Assembly (NCBI GenBank): GCA_043747595.1
Contig: JAYTOX010000021.1
Location: 16,369 to 80,368 of the forward strand
Length of the DNA: 64,000 nt
Reading direction: 5' to 3'
Origin: JADKIH01 sp043747595
GTDB taxonomy: Bacteria; Bacteroidota; Bacteroidia; AKYH767-A; 2013-40CM-41-45
Every line of letters begins with the position of its first letter. Position 1 is the stretch's first letter. The position numbers were made by a program, and so were the translations under genes. The notes beneath the pieces are model-generated. The model did no database searches and was not told the DNA's origin. It saw only the letters and a program-made list of their open reading frames with translations. This document shows positions 42,249 to 51,470 of this stretch, piece by piece.

Positions 42249-44702
42249 ATGAAACTAACTCTTACATTATTTTTTCTACTTTCCTTTTTAGCCCGCCAAG
42301 AAGCAGCTGTAATACCCAAAACGTACAGGGCTATATCTACTTCGCTCGGAATAAAAATTGATGGGAAAGGTTCCGATGAAGCTTGGAAAACAGCAGAAAT
42401 AGCAAATAGTTTTAAACAATTAGATCCTGTAGAAGGAATAGATCCATCTCAACAAACGGAAGTTCGATTGGTGTATGATAATACGGCATTATACGTTTTT
42501 GCCAGAATGTTCGATACACATGCAGATAGTATTCTTCATGAATTGGGAAATCGCGATGAAGGAAGTGAACTTAATAGTGATGCTTTTCGATTTGGATTCG
42601 ACCCTTACAACAAGCGACAAAATGGATATGTTTTTGAAGTTACTGCTAGTGGTGTTCAGAGTGAATCGTTCAGCGATGATATGACGTTCGATGCTGTTTG
42701 GCAATCTGCAGTAACTATTGATTCACTTGGATGGAATGTTGAGATGAAAATTCCTTATTCTGCAATTCGTTTTCCTTCCGGAAATATTCAAACTTGGGGA
42801 ATGCAATTTGCAAGAGTAATTAGAAGAAATCGTGAGTACGATCAATGGACGTTGACTCCAAAAGAAACTCAAAATAAAATGCTCTATTGGGGAACAATGA
42901 CGGGCATAGAAAATATTCATCCTCCTCTTCGATTAAATCTTACTCCTTATTTTTCTATCTATGGCATTCGTTCGCCGAGATATGTAAATGGTAGCATTTC
43001 CGGTAGCGACAAAACTTTTGGGTATTCCGGTGGTGCAGATATTAAGTACGGAATTGATGAACGTTTTACACTTGATATGACTTTGCTTCCCGATTTTAGT
43101 CAAGTACAAAGTGACAATAAGATTAAAAATCTTTCAGCGTTCGAGACTATTTACAGTGAGAACCGTCCATTTTTTAAAGAAGGAACAAGTTTGTTTAATC
43201 AAGGCGGAATTTTTTATTCGCGGAGAATAGGAAAAACGCCTTCGCTTTATTATGATGTTCCATACATGTTGGAAGAAGGCGAAGAAATTGAATCGAATCC
43301 CGACAAATCGCGTTTGGTAAATGCAACTAAAATTTCAGGAAGAACCGATAAAGGACTTGGCATCGGATTGATTAATGCAATTACAGCAAATACTTATGCA
43401 ATTATCAAAAAAGCTGATGGTAGTTTGCGGAAAATACTCACTGAGCCTCTCACAAATTATAATGTTCTGTTGATTGATCAACAATTTAAACATAACAGTA
43501 ATCTCATTATTGAAAATGCCAATACACTTCGTGAAGGCAAAGGCCGTGATGCAAATGTAACCGCTATTCAAAGTAGGATTGAGGATAAAAATAATACGAT
43601 GCGATTTTCTTTTGGGTCTACTATTACTCATGTAGCAACATGGACTGAAGTGAAAAATACAAAGGACGGAGGTAAATTGTTTGGAGGATTCGATAAAATA
43701 AAAGGAGCTTCGCAGTATGGAATTTTCTTTGAAGCCGCAAATAAAAATTATGATAAAAATGATTTAGGTTACAGCTTCTACAAAGATTATAGCATTTTGA
43801 ATATGTACTATAGTTTAAATGCATTCAATCCTTTTTGGAAATATTTTAAACAAGGTAGCATTACTCCCTATTACAGTAGAAATGGCATTCCAAGTTTGCA
43901 GAATAGATCGACTAATGAATATGCAGGATTCAATTTTTTCTTGCTAACGAATCATAACTGGTCGGCCTTTTGTGATTTTGGAACAGCTCTTACTGCTCAA
44001 CACGATTATTATGAGCCACGCATTGAAGGACGATATGTAGTGATTCCGAAAAACTATAATGGCTCGCTTAATTTCAGCACTAATTATAATAAGCGTTTGG
44101 CTTTCGATTTCGGTTCTAGATATAACATTATTGACGATTGGAATACCAAAAGCTATGGCTATTATATTAATCCTATTTTTCGTGTAAGCGATAAAATGAA
44201 AATCAGATTTGAACATTATTTAGATGTGAGTACAAACGATCGAGGATTTTCTGATTATAACGATCTTACTAACGATGTATATTTTGGTCGACGAGATATC
44301 ATTACGATAACAAATGCATTGACCTGCCGCTACCTTATTAAAAACGACATGTCTATTACTCTCACAGAGCGCCACTATTGGTCGGAAGGAACTTATAATG
44401 CTAAATTCTTGCTTACTTCTGTTGGAAATTTGGAATATAGCCCTGCACCTGCATCAACTATTTCAAATTTAAATTTCAATAGTAATTACTTTACTGTCGA
44501 CTTAGTTTACAACTGGCAATTTGCTCCGGGAAGTTCCTTTATTGCGACGTATAAAAATGTTATTTTCTCAGATAATTCTTCCACTCAATTTGACTATTTC
44601 AGTAACCTTAATCGAACGTTTTCTTCGCCTCAAACAAATTCCATTTACCTCAAATTTTTGTACTATTTGGATTATCAATATTTGGTAAAAAAGAAATCAT
44701 AG
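42249..44702 (+). CDS. CBM9-like plus DUF5916 outer-membrane protein
   Basis: I start at ATG 42249, which gives a typical signal peptide (MKLTLTLFFLLSFLARQEAA); the longer frame from a TTG at 42207 would overlap the promoter. The 817-residue mature-type protein has an N-terminal carbohydrate-binding-like domain of about 200 residues (IKIDGKGSDEAWKTAEIANS onward, CBM9-like) with the VRLVYDNTALYVFARMFD strand, then a DUF5916 domain of about 580 residues full of amphipathic strands and aromatic residues, ending in DYQYLVKKKS, as in outer-membrane beta-barrels. Such proteins are common in Bacteroidota and may bind or take up glycans, but no SusC/D pair is nearby. It has its own promoter. Confidence 0.85.
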   Translation: MKLTLTLFFLLSFLARQEAAVIPKTYRAISTSLGIKIDGKGSDEAWKTAEIANSFKQLDPVEGIDPSQQTEVRLVYDNTALYVFARMFDTHADSILHELGNRDEGSELNSDAFRFGFDPYNKRQNGYVFEVTASGVQSESFSDDMTFDAVWQSAVTIDSLGWNVEMKIPYSAIRFPSGNIQTWGMQFARVIRRNREYDQWTLTPKETQNKMLYWGTMTGIENIHPPLRLNLTPYFSIYGIRSPRYVNGSISGSDKTFGYSGGADIKYGIDERFTLDMTLLPDFSQVQSDNKIKNLSAFETIYSENRPFFKEGTSLFNQGGIFYSRRIGKTPSLYYDVPYMLEEGEEIESNPDKSRLVNATKISGRTDKGLGIGLINAITANTYAIIKKADGSLRKILTEPLTNYNVLLIDQQFKHNSNLIIENANTLREGKGRDANVTAIQSRIEDKNNTMRFSFGSTITHVATWTEVKNTKDGGKLFGGFDKIKGASQYGIFFEAANKNYDKNDLGYSFYKDYSILNMYYSLNAFNPFWKYFKQGSITPYYSRNGIPSLQNRSTNEYAGFNFFLLTNHNWSAFCDFGTALTAQHDYYEPRIEGRYVVIPKNYNGSLNFSTNYNKRLAFDFGSRYNIIDDWNTKSYGYYINPIFRVSDKMKIRFEHYLDVSTNDRGFSDYNDLTNDVYFGRRDIITITNALTCRYLIKNDMSITLTERHYWSEGTYNAKFLLTSVGNLEYSPAPASTISNLNFNSNYFTVDLVYNWQFAPGSSFIATYKNVIFSDNSSTQFDYFSNLNRTFSSPQTNSIYLKFLYYLDYQYLVKKKS

Positions 44703-44762
44703 CTCGTAAGGAAGAACGGCGAAAAGCTGCAAATTAATTCAGTCGTACCTCCATATTATTCA

Positions 44763-44791
44763 TTTGCTATGAAAAGATATTATTACCTTCG
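44763..44791 (+). promoter_or_regulatory. Promoter of mgtE
   Basis: TTTG at 44763-44766, 17 bases, then TACCTTCG at 44784-44791, one base off TAnnTTTG. Spacing is as expected, and it lies 42 bases before the mgtE ATG. Confidence 0.6.
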
Positions 44792-44833
44792 CTGCGATAG
44801 TAAATAAATTCATCTTCAAATGGACGATCATCC

Positions 44834-46213
44834 ATGGTTACGGCAGAAGAAATGGAATTGCTCGCCGAAAGGTTGGTTACAAGCAATTTATACAAATTAA
44901 AACACATCTGCGCTACTCTTCAACCGGAAGAACTGGCCGAATTGATCAATGATAACAAGTCAATAGATTTTATTAAAGTATTTCAAGTGCTTGAGGCGGA
45001 GAAAGCCATCAAGACCTTTGAAAACCTCGACTTCAATATCCAAATGGTATTGTTGAAGTCGTACTCTGTAGAACTTGTATCCTCTACCCTTAACCAGATT
45101 AGTCCGGATGACCGTACTGCTCTCTTCGAAAAACTTCCGGAAGAAACTCTCCAAAAGTATCTTTCGCTTTTAACTGACGAGGAAAGAAAGACTACTAAAG
45201 AATTACTTCAATACCCGGAAGATAGTATTGGACGTTTGATGACTCCCGATTTTATTTCTGTAAAAGAAAATTGGACTGTTCAACAAGTGCTCGATTACAT
45301 CAGGAAATATGGCAGAGATAGTGAAACCATCTCAAATATTTATGTAACTGATTCGTCGGGTTACTTGATTGATGATATAAAAGTGAGCGATTTTCTACTT
45401 GCCTCGCTCGATAAAAAAGTAAGCGAATTGATGGATCATCAATACGTAAATCTTCGTGCAAGAGATGATCAGGAATCGGCCATTGATGTTTTTAAGCAAA
45501 CCAATCGAATGGCATTGCCCGTAACCGATTTTAATGGTTTATTGATTGGGATCATTACAATTGATGACGTTGTCGATGTCATCGAGGAAGAAGATACGGA
45601 AGATATCCAGAAATTTGGTGGTACCGAAGCCTTAGATGAACCTTACCTTAAAGTTTCGTTACCTAAAATGATTCGGAAGCGTGCAGGCTGGTTAGTGATT
45701 CTCTTTTTAGGTGAGATGTTAACGGCTAGCGCTATGGGTTATTTTAACGATGAACTGAACAAAGCTGTCGTACTTACACTCTTCATTCCTCTTATTATTT
45801 CAAGCGGCGGAAATAGTGGATCGCAAGCGGCTACTCTTATTATTCGTGCAATGGCATTAGGGGAAGTTACGTGGGCAAATTGGTGGCATGTAATTCGAAG
45901 AGAAGTTCTTTCCGGTTTAGCATTGGGTTCCCTTCTAGCTGTAATTGGATTTCTTAGAATTGCTTTATGGTCGATGTTCACCACAATTTATGGAGCACAC
46001 TGGCTTGGAATTGCTTTTACCGTTTCTTTTACTCTTATCGGTGTCGTATTATGGGGCACGCTTGCCGGTTCTATGATTCCTATGCTCTTAAAACGATTAG
46101 GACGTGACCCGGCAGTTTCTTCCGCTCCTTTTATTGCCACGCTTGTAGATGTTACAGGACTAATTATTTATTTCTCGCTGGCATTCTTAATTCTTAAAGG
46201 AACGTTGCTCTAA
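44834..46213 (+). CDS. mgtE: Magnesium transporter MgtE
   Basis: MgtE is a Mg2+ channel gated by intracellular magnesium. The 459-residue protein has three parts: an N-terminal acidic domain (about 1-130), a pair of CBS domains (about 131-255, MTPDFISVKENWTVQQVLD and the MALPVTDFNGLLIGIITIDD segment), and five membrane helices (about 285-459). The channel signature GGNSGSQAATLIIRAMALGE is complete. The plug helix follows the CBS pair (EEEDTEDIQKFGGTE). No M-box riboswitch is visible in the 130-base upstream gap, so control seems to be at the protein level. Its start is ATG 44834. Confidence 0.95.
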   Translation: MVTAEEMELLAERLVTSNLYKLKHICATLQPEELAELINDNKSIDFIKVFQVLEAEKAIKTFENLDFNIQMVLLKSYSVELVSSTLNQISPDDRTALFEKLPEETLQKYLSLLTDEERKTTKELLQYPEDSIGRLMTPDFISVKENWTVQQVLDYIRKYGRDSETISNIYVTDSSGYLIDDIKVSDFLLASLDKKVSELMDHQYVNLRARDDQESAIDVFKQTNRMALPVTDFNGLLIGIITIDDVVDVIEEEDTEDIQKFGGTEALDEPYLKVSLPKMIRKRAGWLVILFLGEMLTASAMGYFNDELNKAVVLTLFIPLIISSGGNSGSQAATLIIRAMALGEVTWANWWHVIRREVLSGLALGSLLAVIGFLRIALWSMFTTIYGAHWLGIAFTVSFTLIGVVLWGTLAGSMIPMLLKRLGRDPAVSSAPFIATLVDVTGLIIYFSLAFLILKGTLL

Positions 46214-46254
46214 TAAAGTGAATTAATTTTTCGTGCAATTAGGATACGTTTCTC

Positions 46255-47004
46255 TTATTTACCAATTACTCCACATATTTCTAATTTCACTTCAGGGGTT
46301 TTAGGATCGTTAAAAAAAACGGATACAAAACTGGAGTCCTTGCCTTCTTTACCAAATGAATCAAATTCTATTTTTATTGAAGTACTTTCTCCCGATAAAA
46401 CTTCATTCTTCAAAATAGATATTTTTATGCATCCACAAGTTGACTTTGCTTTACGAATAAGCAATGGTTGAAGCCCTTCATTTTTTATTATAAAATCGTG
46501 GCTGGCTTTTTCACCTTGATGGATGGTACCATAGTTAAAACTACGTTCTGACAATACAACTTTAGGAACAAGCGAATCGTTTGTATTGGAAAAAAAATCT
46601 GAAATCGTAGCGGTAATATTTAAATTTTTAATTGGAAATTCTTTGTCGGTCGTAATCAGGTCTATTCGATCTAACACAAAGCCGAGATCGTTTCTATTTC
46701 CTACGTCGTAAGAAACCGATAACCATCCCTCTGCTCCTGCTTCTAACTGAGCTGAACTGACATTAGTTTTGATAAATTTTTCTTTCGTTTCAATTTTTAT
46801 TTTTATTATTTCTTTCCCTGCATTCATTAGCCAAATGGTATCGTTCCGTGTTTCATTTGTGAAAACTTTCCCGAAATTCAATGTTGATGTAGAAAATCGA
46901 ATGTTGCCAATTTTTTTCGAATACTTATCGGCCATTGAAACTGTTTGTGAAAGACTTGTTATAACGAAAAAAGAAAAAGCCGACACTAAAATTAATTTTT
47001 TCAT
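46255..47004 (-). CDS. Secreted DUF1573 protein with two Ig-like repeats
   Basis: The 249-residue product begins with a signal peptide (residues 1-20). The mature part consists of two repeats of an Ig-like fold: the first begins RFSTSTLNFGKVFTNETRND and the second LSERSFNYGTIHQGEKASHD, which holds the DUF1573 signature KNEGLQPLLIRKAKSTCGC. The TCGC pair is conserved in this family. DUF1573 proteins are widespread in Bacteroidota and of unknown function, with an ASPM/SPD-2/Hydin-like fold. The gene follows mpl by 3 bases on the same strand, so it is very likely translated from the same transcript. Confidence 0.8.
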   Translation of the reverse strand: MKKLILVSAFSFFVITSLSQTVSMADKYSKKIGNIRFSTSTLNFGKVFTNETRNDTIWLMNAGKEIIKIKIETKEKFIKTNVSSAQLEAGAEGWLSVSYDVGNRNDLGFVLDRIDLITTDKEFPIKNLNITATISDFFSNTNDSLVPKVVLSERSFNYGTIHQGEKASHDFIIKNEGLQPLLIRKAKSTCGCIKISILKNEVLSGESTSIKIEFDSFGKEGKDSSFVSVFFNDPKTPEVKLEICGVIGK

Positions 47005-47007
47005 GAA

Positions 47008-48399
47008 TTAAGTTGTAATACTATTAGTAGATTTTGTAAGTTCTTCTGCAAATGATTCTAAATTTAGGCCATCGAATGTTCCGGAACTCATCATTAAGAA
47101 GACACTTTTTCCATTTCGATTCATTCGTAATTTTTTTTGCAATTCGATCACGTCAGTAAAAACTACTATCGAATTATCAGCAAAACATTTTTTTACTATA
47201 TCGGGAGTAATCTCTTTTAACTTTTTATGCTCGATGGTTTTCGGGTTAAAATAAACAATTTTTTCATCGGCACCATCCATACTTCCTGCATATTGATCCA
47301 AGAAATCTTCGTTGAGCGAGCTAAAGGTATGTAATTCCATACATGCAATCAATTTCCTATCAGGAAACTGAGCTCGTACTGCTTCAGTTGTTGCCTTTAA
47401 TTTGGAGGGCGAATGAGCGAAATCCTTATATACCGAAACATTGGTATTCTTTGACAATAACTCAAGTCGTCTCGAAGCTCCTGTAAAAGTTTTAATGGCG
47501 GCATAAAAATCTTTATCAATTATTCCAAGACTCTCACAAACATTTCGTGCGCCTTCCAGATTCATTAAGTTATGTTCTCCAAATATCGATAACTCTAATA
47601 AAGTGTCGTTCGTAGTAAGATATGTCACGCCGTTGTTAATTTGATTTTTCGGAATAGTATAGGCGATCTTCGTGGCTTTTACACTTTTTGACTCGGCAAC
47701 TTTTTTTACTTCCTTGTCATTCTCACAATAAATTAATGTTCCTTTTTCATCGATTGAGTCGGCAAATATTTTAAACTGGTCTACGTACATCTCAAATGTG
47801 GGAAAAACATTTATATGATCCCACGCAATTCCACTTATAAGTCCAATGTTTGCTTTGTACAAATGAAACTTCGGTCTCCGATCAATTGGCGAAGAAAGAT
47901 ATTCATCGCCTTCTAAAATAATTATCGGTGCATCGCTTAAGCGAACCATCGTATCAAATCCTTCTAGTTTAGCGCCAACCATATAGTCAAAGTCAACTGC
48001 TAGTTGGTTTAACACATGCAATATCATAGCTGTGATTGTCGTTTTGCCATGCGAACCTCCTATAACAACTCGCACTTTTTCTTTTGAATGCTCATACAAA
48101 TACTCCGGATAAGAATAAACCGGTATTCCGATTTCTTGTGCAGCAATCAATTCAGGATTGTCTACTCGAGCATGCATTCCTAACACTATTCCATCCAAAT
48201 CTTTCGATATCTTTTCCGGGTACCAGCCCATTTCAGAAGGCAATAATCCGGCAGATTCCAGTCTGGATTTTGATGGTTCATTTATTTCATCGTCCGATCC
48301 TGAAATAATATAACCGTTTTGCTGTAAGGCAAGCGCTAAGTTGTGCATTGCAGCACCTCCAATAGCAATAAAATGGAGTCTTTTTTTGTGGGTCGTCAT
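47008..48399 (-). CDS. mpl: UDP-N-acetylmuramate: tripeptide ligase Mpl
   Basis: Mpl recycles murein tripeptide by joining it to UDP-MurNAc. The 463-residue protein has the Mur ligase plan: an N-terminal Rossmann domain (HFIAIGGAAMHNLALAL with a changed glycine loop), the ATPase P-loop GGSHGKTTITAMI near residue 113, EGDEYLSSP, the FGEHNLMNLEGA block and the C-terminal domain with DFAHSPSKLKATTEAVR. The start and the YFNP segment favour Mpl over MurC, which is usually located in the dcw cluster. With dapA in this window, it agrees with a meso-DAP peptidoglycan. Confidence 0.85.
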   Translation of the reverse strand: MTTHKKRLHFIAIGGAAMHNLALALQQNGYIISGSDDEINEPSKSRLESAGLLPSEMGWYPEKISKDLDGIVLGMHARVDNPELIAAQEIGIPVYSYPEYLYEHSKEKVRVVIGGSHGKTTITAMILHVLNQLAVDFDYMVGAKLEGFDTMVRLSDAPIIILEGDEYLSSPIDRRPKFHLYKANIGLISGIAWDHINVFPTFEMYVDQFKIFADSIDEKGTLIYCENDKEVKKVAESKSVKATKIAYTIPKNQINNGVTYLTTNDTLLELSIFGEHNLMNLEGARNVCESLGIIDKDFYAAIKTFTGASRRLELLSKNTNVSVYKDFAHSPSKLKATTEAVRAQFPDRKLIACMELHTFSSLNEDFLDQYAGSMDGADEKIVYFNPKTIEHKKLKEITPDIVKKCFADNSIVVFTDVIELQKKLRMNRNGKSVFLMMSSGTFDGLNLESFAEELTKSTNSITT

Positions 48400-48506
48400 C
48401 TCTTCGAAAATAGAACAAAGTGTTGTTCGGATAGCCTAAACATTGATTCGATATAAACACTTTTACTAACATTTTATGCTCACTTTTACCGTTTAAACAA
48501 AAAAGT

Positions 48507-48514
48507 TAGCTTTG
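48507..48514 (+). promoter_or_regulatory. -7 promoter element of the MBL hydrolase gene
   Basis: TAGCTTTG matches TAnnTTTG exactly and lies 34 bases before the ATG at 48549. A -33 TTG at the correct spacing is not apparent. Confidence 0.45.
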
Positions 48515-48548
48515 CCATCTGCTATTAAAGTGATAAATATCGAACAAA

Positions 48549-49388
48549 ATGAAGTTACATACGATTGATACCGGATTTTTTAAATTAGATGGTGGGGCTA
48601 TGTTTGGAGTAGTACCGAAATCAATTTGGCAAAAATTAAATCCTGCCGACGAAAATAATATGTGCAATTGGGCAATGCGTTGTTTATTGGTTGAAGATGG
48701 TGATCGGCTGATTTTAGTCGACAACGGAATTGGAAATAAACAGGATGCGAAATTTTTCAGTTATTATTTTTTAAATGGAGATGCTACTCTCGAGAGTTCA
48801 CTGAACAAATTAGGCTTCCATTCAAACGACATTACCGATGTATTTCTTACTCATCTTCACTTTGACCATTGTGGTGGAAGTGTAAAATGGAATGCCACAA
48901 AAGAATTACTAGAACCCGCTTTTAAAAATGCAACGTATTGGAGTAATGAAGATCATTGGGAATGGGCAACGAAACCCAACCCACGAGAAAAGGCCAGTTT
49001 CCTAAGGGAAAATATACTTCCTATCAGCGAATCGGGTCAATTGAAATTCCTGAAAGCCGGCGATCAATTATCCGAAAATTTTAAATTTAAATTAGTAAGC
49101 GGGCATACTGAATCGATGATGCTTCCTATTATCAATTTCAACGAAAAAAAAATTGCTTATTGTGCCGACCTAATTCCTTCTTCAGCACACATACCTATTC
49201 CATATGTAATGGCATACGATACGCGACCTCTGTTATCGCTAAAAGAGAAATCTGACTTTCTAACTGAAGCAATAAATGAAAACTACTCACTTTTTTTTGA
49301 ACATGACCCAATTAATGAATGTGCTAATTTGATTCAAACTGAAAAAGGAATCAAACTAAATACAACTTTTAAACTGAGCGAATTATAA
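48549..49388 (+). CDS. MBL-fold metallo-hydrolase
   Basis: This 279-residue hydrolase has the metallo-beta-lactamase fold with a dinuclear zinc site: THLHFDHCGG at 101-110 gives ligands H102, H104, D106 and H107; later ligands are H in SGHTESM (about 180-186), D in YCADLIPS and H in FFEHDP near 255. It resembles the lactonase (AiiA) and PhnP-like members of the group but has no specificity marker that I can name. No signal peptide is present, so it is cytoplasmic. It is divergent from mpl over about 150 bases containing promoter elements for both. Confidence 0.85.
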   Translation: MKLHTIDTGFFKLDGGAMFGVVPKSIWQKLNPADENNMCNWAMRCLLVEDGDRLILVDNGIGNKQDAKFFSYYFLNGDATLESSLNKLGFHSNDITDVFLTHLHFDHCGGSVKWNATKELLEPAFKNATYWSNEDHWEWATKPNPREKASFLRENILPISESGQLKFLKAGDQLSENFKFKLVSGHTESMMLPIINFNEKKIAYCADLIPSSAHIPIPYVMAYDTRPLLSLKEKSDFLTEAINENYSLFFEHDPINECANLIQTEKGIKLNTTFKLSEL

Positions 49389-49404
49389 GTAAGAGAAAAT
49401 ATTA

Positions 49405-51387
49405 TCAGTTAATTTCATAGGTAAATGCTGATGATCGTAAATCATATATATTTTGTATCGATTTTTTAGTTTTATAATATCTCAACTCTATTTTTTGGCT
49501 AAAATCTGGATCTTCAAAAGTTACAGAAGGCCATTTGCTTGCTATATCGTTAAGTCGGATAAACTTCCTATTCCATATTATTAATTCACCCCTAAACAAA
49601 CTCGACGAATCCATTTCAATTGGATAGCGATCGTCAAGTTTTAGTTGGTAATATGTATGTAAATCGTTAGAGTACTTAAACGCTTTTGCAGAATCATTTT
49701 TCATGTAATATAAATATGTTTTTAAACCGATAACAAGTTCAAGTGTTGGAGTCGCATTGGAATAGACTATCAGTTGTTTATTATTTACTAACCTCCAGCT
49801 ATCGTACGATTTAAGTAAAACGAAAACTGTTATGATTACAACTGACACCTGTAAGAGTTTCACGGAGCGTTTTAAAAAATAAAAACAGAACGTGATTAAA
49901 AAAAGATACAATATGAGACATTGCGGTAAAGTAAGATAAAGTTCGCGTGTAACCGCAAAAGGCAGCCCTTGAATAAAGAAGGCAAGTTTATTAAGTAATA
50001 TCAGATTCCACTTAAGTAGGAAGCCAATTTTTTGTGCAATGATCGTGAACGATGAAATGCAGAGTAAAAAAATCCCACCAAAAATTGCAATCGTAGATAC
50101 TGGTATAATTAATAAATTGGCTGCGATGAAATAATTAGGAAACTGATGAAAATAGTACAAGCTGATAGGGAAAGTAGCTATTTGAGCAGCTAGTGATACT
50201 GCAATTAAATTCCATATCCACTCTCCTATTGGATTTCTAAAATACCAAATTGTTCTTATTGGTTTGTACAAAAATGCAATCCCTGCCACAGCCAAATAAC
50301 TTAATTGAAAACCTGGAGCCAATAATAATAAGGGGTCGAACGAAACACATATTACTAAGATGGAAGCAGCAAGTGTATTGTAAATTGTAGAATTTCTATT
50401 TATAGCTCTTCCGAATAAAATGAAAGTAAACATCATAGCCGACCTAATAACAGAAGGAGATAATCCGGTAATGATTGCGTAGAACCAAATGATCACTACC
50501 ATCACTACAATCCGAACTATCCACCACCCTTTTTTGCCTTCGAGCTTTTTAAAAAGAAACGAAAGCAAAGCAAATACAATCCCAACATGCATTCCGCTTA
50601 CTGACAAAATATGCAAAGTCCCACTGGCCGAAAATGCCGTCATTAAATCTCGATCGATTTCTGAATCATAGCCAAGTACCAATGCAGAAATTACAGCATA
50701 CTCTTGCCCGGAAATTCCGGCTTTTTTATAGGTGGCCAATAGTCGATCACGTAATTTGTGACTATAATTAAAAATCGAGAAACTATTTTTTCTATAAATT
50801 ATTTTCCATTCAAAAGAAGGAATTCGGTCTTGGTATGAAATTCTTTTGAGCGATGAATAGTATCGAAAATCAAATTGGCCGGGGTTGGCGGGTTTTGAAA
50901 TTTTAGCAATACTATTTTTACATATTATTCGATCGCCAATATTTAATGCAAGTGCGGTTGAATCGGCGAAATATAAATAAGTATGGAAGGAGGTTGAATT
51001 ACGACTTAGCGAATCGAATACATATATAACATTTGCCTCCATGCGAATTGATTTTCCTTTCTGAACTGGTATAGAAGTTATTTCTGCTACCATCTGTTTG
51101 TTCGACAAACAAAATTTGTTCATTCCTCGAAGACTAGCTTTTTGTTTTTCAGCATTCAAAGTAAATCCAACACAAAAAAATATTGTAAGCAATAAAATTG
51201 CACTTACATTCTTAAAAGTGTATTGAAGTTTTGGAGAAGTATTAACCCAGAAAATAAGGATAACGACAACGTTTACGAATACAAGAGAAATATACTTCTC
51301 GTTTAATTCAAGAAAAAAACTGCAGATAACACCTAAGATAAAAGCCGGAAGTATTCTTACAAATGGAGCATGACTAAACAAGTTCAT
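49405..51387 (-). CDS. comEC: ComEC/Rec2 family DNA uptake membrane protein
   Basis: I start at ATG 51387 (MNLFSHAPFVRILPA), because an in-frame start at 51402 lies inside a promoter -7 element. The 660-residue protein has two N-terminal helices, a small OB-like domain (DUF4131, about 100-185) and the ComEC core with many helices, including SASGTLHILSVSGMHVG and GLSPSVIRSAMMFTFILFGR. ComEC is the channel that brings single-stranded DNA across the inner membrane in competence. The C-terminal 130 residues lack the HxHxDH motif of the MBL nuclease domain found in some ComECs; this appears usual for the shorter Bacteroidota form. It is the last gene of the surE, lpxB chain. Confidence 0.9.
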   Translation of the reverse strand: MNLFSHAPFVRILPAFILGVICSFFLELNEKYISLVFVNVVVILIFWVNTSPKLQYTFKNVSAILLLTIFFCVGFTLNAEKQKASLRGMNKFCLSNKQMVAEITSIPVQKGKSIRMEANVIYVFDSLSRNSTSFHTYLYFADSTALALNIGDRIICKNSIAKISKPANPGQFDFRYYSSLKRISYQDRIPSFEWKIIYRKNSFSIFNYSHKLRDRLLATYKKAGISGQEYAVISALVLGYDSEIDRDLMTAFSASGTLHILSVSGMHVGIVFALLSFLFKKLEGKKGWWIVRIVVMVVIIWFYAIITGLSPSVIRSAMMFTFILFGRAINRNSTIYNTLAASILVICVSFDPLLLLAPGFQLSYLAVAGIAFLYKPIRTIWYFRNPIGEWIWNLIAVSLAAQIATFPISLYYFHQFPNYFIAANLLIIPVSTIAIFGGIFLLCISSFTIIAQKIGFLLKWNLILLNKLAFFIQGLPFAVTRELYLTLPQCLILYLFLITFCFYFLKRSVKLLQVSVVIITVFVLLKSYDSWRLVNNKQLIVYSNATPTLELVIGLKTYLYYMKNDSAKAFKYSNDLHTYYQLKLDDRYPIEMDSSSLFRGELIIWNRKFIRLNDIASKWPSVTFEDPDFSQKIELRYYKTKKSIQNIYDLRSSAFTYEIN

Positions 51388-51391
51388 GGTC

Positions 51392-51399
51392 CAAAAATA
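51392..51399 (-). promoter_or_regulatory. -7 promoter element directly before comEC
   Basis: The minus strand reads TATTTTTG, exact TAnnTTTG, and the ATG at 51387 begins five bases after the final G. A transcript from here would be leaderless and separate from lpxB. Confidence 0.45.
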
Positions 51400-51470
51400 C
51401 ACCGTAAAAGTTTACTTGTACTTTGTCAATTCATTTTCCGTCATCTAGTAACCTTCAATTAATACGAATC

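Noticed and set aside
44703..44833. Magnesium-sensing leader (M-box) before mgtE
   Set aside because: The gap is only 131 bases and shows no conserved M-box stems; a plain promoter explains it.
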